A stretch of 64,000 nucleotides of DNA from Sporisorium sorghi (GCA_023212695.1 JALCCG010000005.1:491-64490), one strand, 5' to 3'; positions 30,335 through 40,557 are shown, counted from the first letter of the stretch. Translations and numbers: made by a program. Notes: generated by a model from the sequence alone, not told the origin.

Positions 30335-30958
30335 ATGCGCGCCCTTTCGCTCGCCACTTGGACTTCTTTACTGGTCACCATCGCGTCCATTTCTTCGCTC
30401 GTCTTGGCCGATCCTCTCCCTCCTTTCACAATGCATCACATACGCCTAGATCCGTCCATGAGACCCGATCAACCCTACAATTTCCTCAACAAGCTGGAGC
30501 AGATCCTTCGAGAGTCCATTGTCTTTCCTCGACACTACAAAAACGCTGGTGTGAGTCCTGTCATCGAGGGGAGTGATCCACTCAATGCGGACGAAGTAGG
30601 CCAAGCTCTACGCTCTCATCCACAAAAACGTCACCTCATTGCTCTCGGACCTGCCTATCCACAGCGTGCCGGATTGGAGGGGCTATCGGCCGCTTTTCCC
30701 CTGCCGGATCGAGGCTATTCTGAACAGCAAACGTTCGCTTTCTTATCGGCCGTGCACAATGGCGGCCGGCCCAAAATCTTCCTCAACGGCTTTGCCACCG
30801 TCTATCCTGTCCCCGACATTCACAACGTCATGATGCAAGGTCATTACAGTCCCACAGCTGCCATCCTCTCGGGCTCCGTTCTTACGTTGGAGGAATTATT
30901 CGAGGAACTTGGAAAAGGCGGCTGGAGGCATGTTGCGGATGCAGTACCGCATCCTTGA
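30335..30958 (+). CDS. Family A secreted protein A4
   Basis: A 207-residue protein of unknown function. The signal peptide MRALSLATWTSLLVTIASIS... ends near Ala-25. The mature part has no cysteine. Blocks are RHLIALGPA, GLSAAFPLP, QTFAFLSAV, LNGFATVYPVPD and VLTLEELFEEL. The frame is open further 5' from 30260, but that start is not ATG, and the MRALS signal peptide is the conserved form in this subgroup (A2, A3, A6). The C-terminal tail after the ELF helix is short and His/Pro-containing. Confidence 0.85.
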   Translation: MRALSLATWTSLLVTIASISSLVLADPLPPFTMHHIRLDPSMRPDQPYNFLNKLEQILRESIVFPRHYKNAGVSPVIEGSDPLNADEVGQALRSHPQKRHLIALGPAYPQRAGLEGLSAAFPLPDRGYSEQQTFAFLSAVHNGGRPKIFLNGFATVYPVPDIHNVMMQGHYSPTAAILSGSVLTLEELFEELGKGGWRHVADAVPHP

Positions 30959-32060
30959 GCTTTGGTCGCAGGGCTTCGGTCATTCCTTTGGGCTCGAGGG
31001 GACGGTCCTTCCGCGTGATCATGGCACGCCAAGCTCATTTCCTGTCGCACAGTCTCCTTCGGCCAAAGGAGGCGACCCTCTACCTCTCCTCCACCCAACA
31101 TACCATCATGGTTGAATGAAAGTGATCTTACGCCGACGGCAACGAAAAGTGCCACGTCACACGACTGCTGCACTTGAAACTCGTGTGTGCTAGGTGAGAC
31201 GTTGAGTTTTAATGAAGTTACAAACGTGTGTGCAGATGGTTGCTGACCGGAAGCCCCCTCGATCTGTGCAGGTTAGAGAGCCGATGTCAGCCCACACAAC
31301 CGTTTCCACATCTTCATTCTCGTTGCCCTTCTTCTCGCTCTTTTCCTCATCCGCTGTGGCCGCCGTACTAGTACTAGGCAACGTCACCACAATTGTTGTG
31401 GGTACGGCCTCAACTTGACCCCGTTGCCCTGTCTCGCCTTCAAGCTTAGTTGCAACGAGCTCAGACTCAGCTTCGGCTATCTTCTTCTCGCTTCGCTCGT
31501 CATCCACTGTAGTCGCCGTACCAGTCAACGCTTCCATGACTGTTGAGCGTTTGTCCTTATCTTTTGCCGAATTGTCCTGTATCGCCTGCTCGCTTAGCTG
31601 CAACACAGCAGGCTGAGCTTCAACACGGGGCGTTGAGCTTCAACATGATACGTCTTGCATGTCTTTGTTCACCTTGGCTCGGCGTGAAGAGCGAGATGAG
31701 ACGACGGGTGTGACTGAGCGGCATGCGTGCAGTCCCGTCCTACCTGCAACGTGCTATCATCACGGATACATTGCTCCCACGATTCCAAGGCGATGCAACA
31801 ACCGCGGAGAAATATGCCTGCAACTCGAAGTTTGCCTGCTCTCCTGCACGCAGCATCAGCGCCCCTAAGCCGGAGCGAGCTGAAATAATAATCCAGCACC
31901 AAACCTCGGCAGGCGGGTCCAATTGATACGCATAAAAGGGGCTGCCTTCCACACATGTATCTCCCCCTCGCTTCACTCATCAAACGCTCCTCCAGTACTC
32001 TGACTCTCTACTTTCTACTTCTACTTCCACGTCCTTCTGCAGAAAGACAAAGCAGCCAGT
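30959..32060. other. Intergenic region A4-A5
   Basis: This 1.1 kb interval has a CATAAAA box for A5 (31931-31937). A minus-strand open frame at 31190-31537 (ATG) encodes a 115-residue Glu/Ser/Thr-rich chain with two similar segments (TATTVDDERSEKK and TAATADEEKSEKK). It has no signal peptide or family block, and I cannot support it as a gene. Confidence 0.4.
31931..31937 (+). promoter_or_regulatory. TATA-like box of A5
   Basis: CATAAAA followed by GGGGC, 130 bp before the ATG at 32061. Confidence 0.5.
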
Positions 32061-32819
32061 ATGCACGTGTTCTCATCCACTGCTTCTTTCCTGCTTGCCA
32101 CCAGTGCGCTACTCTCGGTATCCGTCGTGGCCACCAGGTACGACGGCCGCCTTGAAATCGTCAATCGGAATGGCTATGCCATGATGCGGGGTGCGCCCCA
32201 GCAGCCCCCCTTGCCTTGGCCTTCCCTCGCGCTCCAGTATTTTCCCCAGCTTCGGGATCGGCCCGAGCCCCCCGTGCTTCAGTATCAGCCATTCCCCGAA
32301 GTCTTGGAACAGGTTCTCAGAGAAGGTCGTATCGGATTCCCTCATCCGAACGGCCCGCGTTATCCGGACGCTAGAGTCACATATTTCTATCGACATCTTC
32401 CAGACCCAAACGTAATGCTCGAAGAAATCCGAAATCATGCGGATGTTCGTCGTTTCATCACTCTCGGCGAGCCCAATCCTATTCAGCCCAGGGCAGTGGG
32501 TACTGCTTATGCTTTCCCGGTCCAAAGTAGCGACTTCCGCGATCCACGCCGGAGACTCTTTGCTTTTATCTCAATTTTAAGGGGTGAAGACAACGCCGGT
32601 CCACCTAGGGTTTTCTTCAACGGCTTTGCAACCGTGGACAACGCTGCTGGAGTCGAGTGGCACATGCAGGAGAGAACGCTCCCGCTGGTAAGGTTCGAAC
32701 ACCCGACCTCGGGTTATGTGGTTGCTCCCCAGTTAGGGAGCGTGCTCAGCACTGAAGAAATGCTCCATGACTTGGGCGTTTGGCTACAAGACCCATTCCA
32801 ACCGCGGGTCCCGCCCTGA
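32061..32819 (+). CDS. Family A secreted protein A5
   Basis: A 252-residue protein of unknown function, one of the longest in subgroup 1. After the signal peptide (MHVFSSTASFLLATSALLSVSV...) it starts TRYDGRLEIVNRNG and carries a Pro-rich insertion at about 45-75 (QQPPLPWPS and PEPPVLQYQ) absent from its neighbours. Blocks are RRFITLGEP, GTAYAFPVQ, RLFAFISIL, FNGFATVDNAAG and VLSTEEMLHDL. The DNAAG variant of block 4 is shared only with A6, the next gene, which suggests a local duplication. No cysteine is present after the signal peptide. Confidence 0.85.
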   Translation: MHVFSSTASFLLATSALLSVSVVATRYDGRLEIVNRNGYAMMRGAPQQPPLPWPSLALQYFPQLRDRPEPPVLQYQPFPEVLEQVLREGRIGFPHPNGPRYPDARVTYFYRHLPDPNVMLEEIRNHADVRRFITLGEPNPIQPRAVGTAYAFPVQSSDFRDPRRRLFAFISILRGEDNAGPPRVFFNGFATVDNAAGVEWHMQERTLPLVRFEHPTSGYVVAPQLGSVLSTEEMLHDLGVWLQDPFQPRVPP

Positions 32820-33337
32820 TTTGCCGTTCTTGGTAAAGGGCGAAGGCACCTGGTCCGTACGATTCTCTCCGGTGTAATTTTCATGTCTCAATCCTGTTGT
32901 ACCTTCTGCTTTCCTTCAACAGCATTTATCGTAGCTGCTATAAATGTGGCTTTAGTATCGCACGAGTAGTAGTAGTAGTAGTAGTGTTGAGGGGAATTTG
33001 ATGCGGTTGCGGCTAGAACACCGAGGCTTGCAGTCAGAGTTCGATAAAGTCTTCGGCCCACTTTCGGTGGGGAAGGCGAGCACAACAAGGGTGGGACCTT
33101 GCCTGAATACAATGAGAGGACTGCACAACGGAAATGAGTCAACATTCGCTTTTGCACGCACCCGCACATTGGCGCGAGCTGCAACAAAGCCAACCGTCCC
33201 GTAGCTCACCCATCCTGAGGTGTATGAGAAGCAGCAAGCGCTCGTGAATGGTTGGATCCCTTCTTGTATCACTCCCCGCCTTCCTTCGAAGCTCTGACAC
33301 TCCTTCCTTCTCCCTTGCGTCGACAGCTTCAGCCACA
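32820..33337. other. Intergenic region A5-A6
   Basis: 518 bp with an AGT trinucleotide repeat at 32965-32985. No clear TATA box precedes A6, unlike most genes of the array. Confidence 0.45.
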
Positions 33338-33962
33338 ATGCGAGCCCTTTCACTCATTCCCTGTCATCGTCGCCGTCCTCTCTACATTTGTCGTGGCGGA
33401 GACCTACGACGGGGCGTTTACAGCCAACTGGATGCACGGAGACAACATGCACAGAGATCCTGACAAACCGGTCTCCGAGGAGCTTCACTATCCCGTGATC
33501 TTGGGCAAGATCCTACGAGAGGGCCGGGTCGGGAAACACTACCCTGACGTCAAAGTCGAATACACTTTTCCACCCATCAACGACCACTGGACGGTCAACT
33601 CCATACGTGCTCCAGCGGAGGTCCGTCGCTTCATTGTTCTCGGCCCACGGTATTCTCAATCGCCCCGAGATCCGGGCATTGCAGTCGCTTTCCCTGTCGA
33701 CACCAAGGAGGATTCTAGTGACGATCACAAGTTGTTTGCCTTCTTGTCCGTCGAAAGAACTTCCTATGGAGACTTGGTTCACTTCAACGGCTATGCGACC
33801 GTTCACAATGCTGCAGGCCTGCAGCAACACTTGAAGAACATGGAGGAACCGTTGCAGGTTACTGACGTCGGTAGCGTCCTCAACACCCACGAACTCTTCC
33901 GTCAACCCTTCCTGGACCCGAGCGCTGTAGAAAGGCTCCTGCTCGAGAATCTGCGACTCTAG
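33338..33962 (+). pseudogene. Family A protein A6, frameshifted in the signal peptide
   Basis: The expected start ATG at 33338 (MRALSLI...) matches the A4 signal peptide but runs into a frame without family blocks. The mature part lies in another frame (…FVVAETYDGAF onward), which has no upstream ATG and opens only with TTG at 33252. The span of 625 nt is not divisible by three. The indel lies within about 33350-33370, inside the hydrophobic core. The rest is intact: RRFIVLGPR, GIAVAFPVD, KLFAFLSVE, FNGYATVHNAAG and VLNTHELF. Either the gene is a recent pseudogene or the assembly has an indel error. An internal start at NWMHGDN would give a protein without signal peptide. Confidence 0.75.
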
Positions 33963-35004
33963 GCGGGTGGCTTTGGGCTCTACAGGCGCTGCAGTGCAAG
34001 CCATCCCGAACACCAAGGGCGCGCAAAGCTCTACTCACGCATTCACCTGTGTAACACTCTTAGCGTTGTCTTGTTCAGAACTTGCTTTTCCTCTTCTCAC
34101 CTTTGTCATCCCTTGTAGCCACTAGGCAAGCCACACGACCTGACACCTTTCTTGCCTTTCCGCAGGCTCGAGGCTCCCTTGATTTCCAGGACATCTCAAG
34201 TGTAACCTTGAGGCGCAACGCTTTCAATCCTGGCATGTAGAATATGTTCTCTTTCCCCGGACGGACTGCAATGCAACGGCAGGCTGACGTTGCCAGGTGC
34301 ACCTGTGACAGCTCACCAGGCGATCCGAGCTGCGAAGGTTTTGTTTCGAGTGGCGTGACAACGACGCAGTGCGTCCAGCCGACCGACGACCGAGGCCCAC
34401 ATTCAATTCGAGACTTGTGCTTGTATGGTGTACATAGGACGGTTTGTGCGCGCGCTGTAGTACACTGAACTGAACCACAATGGGCTCGGGGTAGCATAAA
34501 TTGTGGGAGCCGGCCAATGAAGTTTTACGCAATGGCGGCCTTATTGCGTTCGCGGACCGATCTGGCTCCGGCTCCAGCTCTATCCATTGGAGACCTGCTC
34601 ATCAGAAGGCAATGAAACTCGTGTGGCCTCATCTGTCCCATGCTCCTCATTGTTCATCATTCAAAGCCCCTTTCCAGCGGGACTGTGATCAATTCCAGTG
34701 GTGCAAAGCTGCGCAAAATTGCTCCGAGAATGGTGGGACCAAAGGTGATCATAGAAAGCGCGTTATTCGACCAACGACTTGTTCTTCATTCTTTTCTTAC
34801 AGGAGCACCTCGTTATTGCGAAATCGATCTGCGTTTTTGGGTGTTAAAGTACAAGGGTTCTAGGGCTCAAAGTGTATTCTTTGCGCTTCCTGGTCTTCAA
34901 GTGACTCGAACGAATGCAATAAAAGGCATTAAATGCTGGACTGGATCCGCTTGTCTTGAACTTCACGCACCAAACACCAAACTACACACATCCACCTCGC
35001 AGCA
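33963..35004. other. Intergenic region A6-A7
   Basis: 1.04 kb without a convincing gene. It contains a GGACCGATCTGGCTCCGG element at 34554-34571 that recurs upstream of A8 and A9, and the AATAAAA box of A7 at 34918-34924. Confidence 0.5.
34918..34924 (+). promoter_or_regulatory. TATA-like box of A7
   Basis: AATAAAA followed by GGC, about 85 bp before the ATG at 35005. Confidence 0.5.
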
Positions 35005-35592
35005 ATGAAGCTCTTCGCTCTCATCAGCGTCGCTTCCGTCGCCATCAACACAGTCTTTGCTATGCCACCGCGGAGGATGAATGCTGCACCTCCTCAACCC
35101 TTCGAGCCGTACAGAGGCGCATACCAGCTCGAATATCAACTCTATCGCGGTCCCCACACTGAATACTCACAGCAGCTGCTGGACGTCCTCAAAAACACCT
35201 ATGGAAACGAAGCGGCTCAAGTCGGCACCAGACAAATGGAACCAATGTTCAGAGAATCCGAGGTGAAAGACAACTTTAGTTTTAATAAAGACGATCACCG
35301 ATTCCTCTTCTTGGGTGGTGGCCAGCCAGATCACCAATTGGTGCTGGCTGCACGAATCAGTTCGGCTCCGAAAAACGATGTGCACGTCTTTGCTCTGCTC
35401 ACCGCCAAGCATCCGAACCGCGGTATTCAGCACATGGTGGTGCATAGTTTTGTCGCCGTGCGTCCAGCGTCGGCCGTGATCGAGGCCATGGGAAGGACCA
35501 GGTACACCGGCAGCCCCGATGTCCCCACCAGTGGACAATCCATGACCATCGAGCAGATCTTCGACTATCTCGGGCTTCTAAGGAGTGCTTAA
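35005..35592 (+). CDS. Family A secreted protein A7 (subgroup 2)
   Basis: A 195-residue protein of unknown function and the first of subgroup 2. The signal peptide MKLFALISVASVAINTVFA is short, followed by MPPRRMNAAPP. A YSQQLLDVLKNTYG segment corresponds to the DYAARLRSQI and EYARRLRDHI segments of A8 and A9. Blocks are HRFLFLGGG, QLVLAARIS, HVFALLTAK, VHSFVAVRPASA and SMTIEQIFDYL. There is no cysteine. Confidence 0.85.
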   Translation: MKLFALISVASVAINTVFAMPPRRMNAAPPQPFEPYRGAYQLEYQLYRGPHTEYSQQLLDVLKNTYGNEAAQVGTRQMEPMFRESEVKDNFSFNKDDHRFLFLGGGQPDHQLVLAARISSAPKNDVHVFALLTAKHPNRGIQHMVVHSFVAVRPASAVIEAMGRTRYTGSPDVPTSGQSMTIEQIFDYLGLLRSA

Positions 35593-36442
35593 CTGGCTAT
35601 GAAGTGATCCTTCACGTCGACTTGACTCGGTGCTAGCTATCTCGTATGCACTTTGCCATAGCACTTTTTCGAAGGCGTAGTGACGAGATTCTTCAATCGC
35701 CAAGACTCAGCACTTTTCGTCCCATTCACTGGGCAGCGCGATCGTGCGACTCATGCACAAGGAAACGAGCCAAACTCTCTGGGCGAGCAGAGCTTCTGTC
35801 CCCATCTCACCCTATTTTCATCACTTCAATGTACGCCTGTCAACAATCCTGTCACTTGTCGCGTGGCAGCTGCTGAAGCACAATAACAATAATCAATCCC
35901 CATTACTCACCCATTCTGCTGTAGCATGTCTCTTTGCAAGTGGCCGGCATCTTCCTGCTAGACTGAGAGCCTTCACGAGCTCGCAGACTTGACAAGATGG
36001 GCCGTAAATGAGCTGCTCCCCTTAACATCGCCACTCGTGCGACATAGAGCGTAGTGGTTGGATTTGACGGCGAAGACGCATCTGGACCGATCTTGCTCCG
36101 GCGTTGCAGCCGAGAAACAACCGAGATGAAAGTGGCTTTGCTTTGTCCTGCGTGACAAATCCCACGTCTGCCCCTATTCACTGCAACCCCCGCTCCATTT
36201 CGTCGGTGTAAGGCCGCACCAAATGCGCCGAATCCAATGAGCTCCAGAGCTCGCGAAGTGGGATGGCTGCTTGAAAGAAATTTTCAATGTGACCTCGAAA
36301 ACGCCGTGCTGAGAAGAAACGAGCAGCCAGCTCGCTAGACGCCCAATGACTGAGAGACGTCGCTGAGAATGTATAAAATGCCCAACTTTTCCAGTTGTCT
36401 CGTTTTTTTTTTTTCCGACCCAAACAAGCTAACCGTACAGTT
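35593..36442. other. Intergenic region A7-A8
   Basis: 850 bp. It contains the GGACCGATCTTGCTCCGG element at 36084-36101 and the A8 TATAAAA box at 36372-36378. No gene is seen. Confidence 0.5.
36372..36378 (+). promoter_or_regulatory. TATA box of A8
   Basis: TATAAAA, about 70 bp before the ATG at 36443. Confidence 0.6.
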
Positions 36443-37066
36443 ATGAATCTCTTCGTCTTCTTCAATCTCTTTTCTTTTGCGGTGACGGCAGTTCTCGCTG
36501 CAGGAGGCTCCGCGGGCTCCGCGGGCTCTTCGCATCCTCCAGGTTCCGGAAATCCCGCCGAGTGGCCCGACTACGATGAAGAGTACAGCCTCAAGCTCGT
36601 ACCATCTTCCAAGAAAAGCCAAGATTACGCAGCTCGACTTCGCAGCCAAATTCAAGACACCTACAGACTTCAGGACCTTCGGATCACTGGTCTGGAAACA
36701 GGAGTGAGGGTGACGACGCCCATGTCCACCCTGAAAAGCAAGTTCAACGAGGGCACCTATCGAGAATATCCCCGGTTCGTCTACTTGGGCCCTTCTCAAT
36801 TTTTAGAGCCCGATCTAGCGGTTGCCACTCCGACGATAGATTTGAATGACGGCAGTCAGTATTATGCACTCATGACCGTCAGACGTTCGAAGTCCAACCT
36901 CCGTATAATGGAGTTGCATGGTTATGCGAAGGTGTCCGATGCACATCGTATGGCTGAAAAAATGTTGTCGAACGCTCTGCCTGCTGAAGCAGTGCCCGAG
37001 CCTGGTCACACGTTGGCCATCGATCAACTTTTCCAGGAGCTCGAGTCCATGCACTTTGAAAGGTGA
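36443..37066 (+). CDS. Family A secreted protein A8 (subgroup 2)
   Basis: A 207-residue protein of unknown function. The signal peptide MNLFVFFNLFSFAVTAVLAA is followed by a Gly/Ser repeat (GGSAGSAGSS). The longer open frame from 36395 starts with a non-ATG codon. Blocks are PRFVYLGPS, DLAVATPTI, QYYALMTVR, LHGYAKVSDAHR and TLAIDQLFQEL, and the upstream KKSQDYAARLRSQIQDTY helix is shared with A7 and A9. No cysteine is present. It converges on the transposase gene, 123 bp away. Confidence 0.85.
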   Translation: MNLFVFFNLFSFAVTAVLAAGGSAGSAGSSHPPGSGNPAEWPDYDEEYSLKLVPSSKKSQDYAARLRSQIQDTYRLQDLRITGLETGVRVTTPMSTLKSKFNEGTYREYPRFVYLGPSQFLEPDLAVATPTIDLNDGSQYYALMTVRRSKSNLRIMELHGYAKVSDAHRMAEKMLSNALPAEAVPEPGHTLAIDQLFQELESMHFER

Positions 37067-37189
37067 TTGCTCGCCATGTCTGCCTCTCGTACGCCATACA
37101 ACAATGGTCAGCAGCTTTCAGAGCATCTGCAGGTACAGTGGTTTCGAATGATCTCTGTATTGCGTCTTGCTCTATGTACATAGTCTCGC

Positions 37190-38332
37190 TCATGCCTGCA
37201 ATCCAATTGCCTCTTCGACGTCCAGCTGTTCATCGAGTTCTGCTAGCTCCTCGTCATTGACGCCTGTCTGATCAAGCCCAGGGTCTGGCGAGCATGACAA
37301 CCTAGCCACTCGCCTTGAGCCAAAGTACTGAGTGATCTCGGGCGGCCTGATACCCATGACCCCGCTGATCATGTTGCCGACGAGGCAAGTCCGAGTCAAC
37401 CCTGTTCGCTGGTACTGCTTGTCCCGAAACCTCGGCCATTGCATCGATATCATTCCAATGCTCCACTCCACCGTCACTCTGTACTTACTCATCGTTCTAT
37501 TGAACCGTTCCTGCGTTGAAGATATGAAGTTGCCTCGGAACGGAGAGATGATTGCGTGTGAGTTGCCGTATGCTTGATCGCCGTATAGGTACCGCTGCTC
37601 GCCGTCGGCGCCTTTTGCACTCCTCGAGGCCCACTCCACGAGGCCTGTTCCGGCAACCAAGTGAGAATCATGCCGCCTGCCTTCGAATGGGACCGAGCAG
37701 AAGATCAGACCGTCAGGCGTTGATATGAACTGAAACTTGATTGCATGATGACGCTTGTGCCCGTTGAACGCCTCCTCCTGTTGCTGATCCGGCATTGCTA
37801 TTGGCCGAACAGTACCATCGACGGAGCCCCAGAACGTCGGGAAGCCTGTACGGCGTTCAATTGCCGCTGCAAGCTCGTCCAAACGCCGAGGTTCTAGAAG
37901 CCGATGGCGATCGCTCGTGGCGTCGAGCAGGTGACCCCATCGCTTGTATAGGAACTCACTCAGATGGTGGACGATACGGCTGCTTCTGCCGTGGGACCAT
38001 CCAAACTGGCCCTCGAGCGCTCGAAGACGGCTACCACGGAGCCAGGCGAGGAGCATGAGCAGCACCGTCTTGCTGTCGATGACATCTCTTGCTTTCGTAC
38101 GCACAGGCTCAGGCAAACGCAGCGCATCATGTATATGAATGAACATTGCATTACTGAACCCGAACATGGTCTTGAAGTGCGTGTCATCTAGCGAGGCCTC
38201 TATGTGAGCGTATGACTGAGGATGGAGGTTCATTGGCGGAGCTCGAGCCATTGTGCTGATGAGGAACATCGTACGAGCCCGGGCTCGCCGCCGGCTGGAG
38301 GTGGAGATGGTGTCATCGAGCTGCATATCCAT
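37190..38332 (-). mobile_element. PIF/Harbinger-type transposase gene (HARBI1-like DDE nuclease)
   Basis: The intact 380-residue frame from ATG 38332 encodes a DDE_Tnp_4/HARBI1-type endonuclease. An N-terminal helical region (LPEPVRTKARDVIDSKTVLLMLL...) precedes the catalytic core. The three catalytic acids can be placed in GSVDGTVRPI, YLYGDQAYGNS and VEWSIGMISMQWPRF. The NGHKRHHAIKFQFIS segment between the first two is typical of the family. Terminal inverted repeats and target-site duplications could not be recognised around it, and no Myb-like partner gene is in the window. It may be a solo copy, a domesticated gene, or an element whose ends have decayed. It is the only clear transposon protein in the window and lies inside the effector-like array. 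Confidence 0.88.
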
Positions 38333-38522
38333 ACAGGATCGTGCCGGGAGTGCTCCGTTGTGCAGCGGCGAGACTGAAATAAGGTTGGCGAGTTGCAGGA
38401 GATGTTGGTAGTACTCAGAGCTCGACGATGACGACGAGGAGGAGGTCGATACACACTGTATTCACACTGGGTAACTCATTCAACATGCTTTTCTTGCATT
38501 GCATCTGTGTTAGACTGAGAAA

Positions 38523-38593
38523 GCCGACCCTCATCGTTGTTGGGGTCAGCTGAAGCCCTTCTACTGACCCCAACAGCGATGAGGGTCGACTCC
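38523..38593. repeat. Fold-back inverted repeat
   Basis: Two 27-nt arms, GCCGACCCTCATCGTTGTTG... on the left and its complement CTGACCCCAACAGCGATGAG... on the right, differ at two positions and flank a 14-nt loop (CTGAAGCCCTTCTA). Additional GACCCTC copies follow to about 38670. It could be a MITE-like end related to the adjacent transposase, or a hairpin. Confidence 0.8.
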
Positions 38594-38760
38594 ATGACCC
38601 TCGGCTACGAGCTCCAAACACATCGGAGTCTCAATCGTGCATCCGACCCTCAGAGCCGACCCTCGACCCTGAGCACCGAAAACTCCCTATGATTACGGGC
38701 AGGGTTTCAGCTTCACCTGTAAGCTCGCGCTCCGGTGAAGCTTGAGCTGTCCCACACATG

Positions 38761-38941
38761 TATATATATATATACGGGAGTTTTGTCCCACTCTGCCGCT
38801 TCCCTCTCATCGAAACCACTACTTTCAAACCTTCTTCGTGCCCTTCTCCTCTCCTTCCTTCTCGACATCATCTTGGAAGCGCTTGGCAAGTCGCTGCCCA
38901 GCCGTTGTTGATGATGACACATGCATATATATATATATATA
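38761..38941. repeat. Pair of (TA)n microsatellites
   Basis: TA dinucleotide tracts at 38761-38774 and 38925-38941 are each preceded by ACATG or ACATGCA. The open frame between them is a by-product of the repeats. Confidence 0.7.
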
Positions 38942-39939
38942 GTGCGAGCTTTGCTCGCCCCATTCTTTGCCCCCAATCGAATTCACTCCGTACCACCAAC
39001 TGCATTTTCCCGGATCCCCACCTTGTGTCCTTCCCTGTCTCTGCTCTCGTTCGCCTCCTTTACATGCGGCGAGAGCCTCTTCGAGCTCCTAAACATGAAT
39101 TGTCCCACTGTAAAGTTATCGCCTCCCTCGACATCATCACTTCCGCAGCACTAGCTGAATTGGGGCATTGAAAGTCAAGCTCAAGACGTAGCAGGACCGA
39201 TCTCGGTCCGGAGTTGCGCACTCAGGCACCGCAGGACAATAAGGATGCACGCCATCGGCCCCACTTTCTTCATCATGCAACAACCAAAGCCACCTTTGCT
39301 TTGTGATCACATCTTATGTCGTTGGCGGGAGGCAACGCTCGGTGCCTGAGCTCTGGTGGGGCTGAGAACAGACGCCATGAGTATCAAGCGAGTGTTTCAG
39401 GCGCTCGAAAAGCTGAGGGAGGGTAAAGTACCGTGATCTGCTCTTGCACGTCACCTTACCAGCCATGATCAAGGTTCTTCTACTCGTCGGTAGTCCCCCT
39501 ACCATCGTCAACGTACGAAAAGATATTACAGCGTCATAGCGGTACGTCTCGGTGTAGCCACGAATGCGCCATTGATTCTTACCACCATCGTGCACCGCTC
39601 AATAGAAGCTCGATCTGTCTTTTGCGTTTGTGCTCCATCGAATTTGAATCCATCTTTGTGAGCTTGATCGTGCTTAATTTCCCACGCCTTCTTGCGTTGC
39701 AGCTTCGTGTCACTTGTCACTTCCCACGGGTGAAGTGACCCTAACGCCGCTAGTGCCGGTGTAGTCACATGAAGACGAGGATGCCGATGGTCAACTCCTC
39801 CTGAAATGAAGGACACAGGTGCGTGAAAGCGTCTATGCGGGGGAAGCAAGGGTATAAGTAGGCGAGGTATTCTCCCTTGTCAGGGTCGGCACGCCAGAAA
39901 AACCCAAAGTGGTTGGCGTAAGCGGTTCTCAACTCAGCC

Positions 39940-40557
39940 ATGAGATTCTTTGCACATCTCACGATTGCATCCACGGTGATGCTGATGGCTTTTGCAGCGG
40001 GCTCCGGCCAAAGTTCGCAGCCAGAACGATCCCCTTTGCCAGCCAGGCCGATCGCTTTCACCGGAAGCTACTGGTTTCAGCTTCGACCCATCGCTCAACA
40101 GCAAGACGAATACGCACGTCGACTCCGTGATCATATCAGCCACGTCTTCCAGATTCCCAACGTCGACGTCTCCATCTTTAATCCAGACATTGTCGAGCAG
40201 GAGCTAAAAGACAGTCTCAATCACGATCGCAACCTCCGTCGTTTCCTGTACTTGGACCACACCTTCCCTAGCGAGCCAGACATGGTCCTAGCTACCCCGC
40301 TGCACTGGCAGCTCAGGGCAGATGGAAGTCATGTTTGGGCTCTGCTCACTGTGAAGCAGCCGGCATATCGTGGTGATCGCCCTCGAATGGCAGCGCGCGG
40401 GTTTGTTACGGTCTCTCAGGGGCGAGCCGTGTTTGGCACTTTGTCGAGACAGCGTGGCCCAAATGGCGCAATGCTCCAAAGGGGTCACCTACTGGACATG
40501 GATGAGGTGTTTGACGAGCTCAAGATGCTGAAGCTGCCACAGTGGGAACCATCGTAA
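39940..40557 (+). CDS. Family A secreted protein A9 (subgroup 2)
   Basis: A 205-residue protein of unknown function. The signal peptide MRFFAHLTIASTVMLMAFAA is followed by a Ser/Pro/Arg-rich stretch and a DEYARRLRDHISHVF helix shared with A7 and A8. Blocks are RRFLYLDHT, DMVLATPLH, HVWALLTVK, ARGFVTVSQGRA and LLDMDEVFDEL. No cysteine occurs. A TATAAGT box lies at 39853-39859, about 85 bp before the ATG. Confidence 0.85.
   Translation: MRFFAHLTIASTVMLMAFAAGSGQSSQPERSPLPARPIAFTGSYWFQLRPIAQQQDEYARRLRDHISHVFQIPNVDVSIFNPDIVEQELKDSLNHDRNLRRFLYLDHTFPSEPDMVLATPLHWQLRADGSHVWALLTVKQPAYRGDRPRMAARGFVTVSQGRAVFGTLSRQRGPNGAMLQRGHLLDMDEVFDELKMLKLPQWEPS

Larger units (their letters stand above)
38333..39939. 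other. Intergenic region with fold-back, (TA)n tracts and A9 promoter
   Basis: 1.6 kb without an intact gene. It holds the inverted repeat at 38523-38593, (TA)n tracts at 38761-38774 and 38925-38941, a GGACCGATCTCGGTCCGG element at 39194-39211, and the A9 TATAAGT box at 39853-39859. A minus-strand frame near 39314-39595 faintly resembles a family A C-terminus (IRGYTET and TLPQLFERL) and may be a relic. Confidence 0.5.

Noticed and set aside
31190..31537. Minus-strand 115-residue frame with two similar acidic segments
   Set aside because: No signal peptide, no block of either family and no promoter; the repeat alone is not enough to call a gene.
32690..32760. tRNA T-arm-like sequence (GTTCGAAC) on the minus strand
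   Set aside because: The stems do not pair and it lies inside the coding region of A5 next to its block 5.
38758..39171. 137-residue frame with YIYIY repeats
   Set aside because: Created by translation of two (TA)n tracts; low complexity at both ends.
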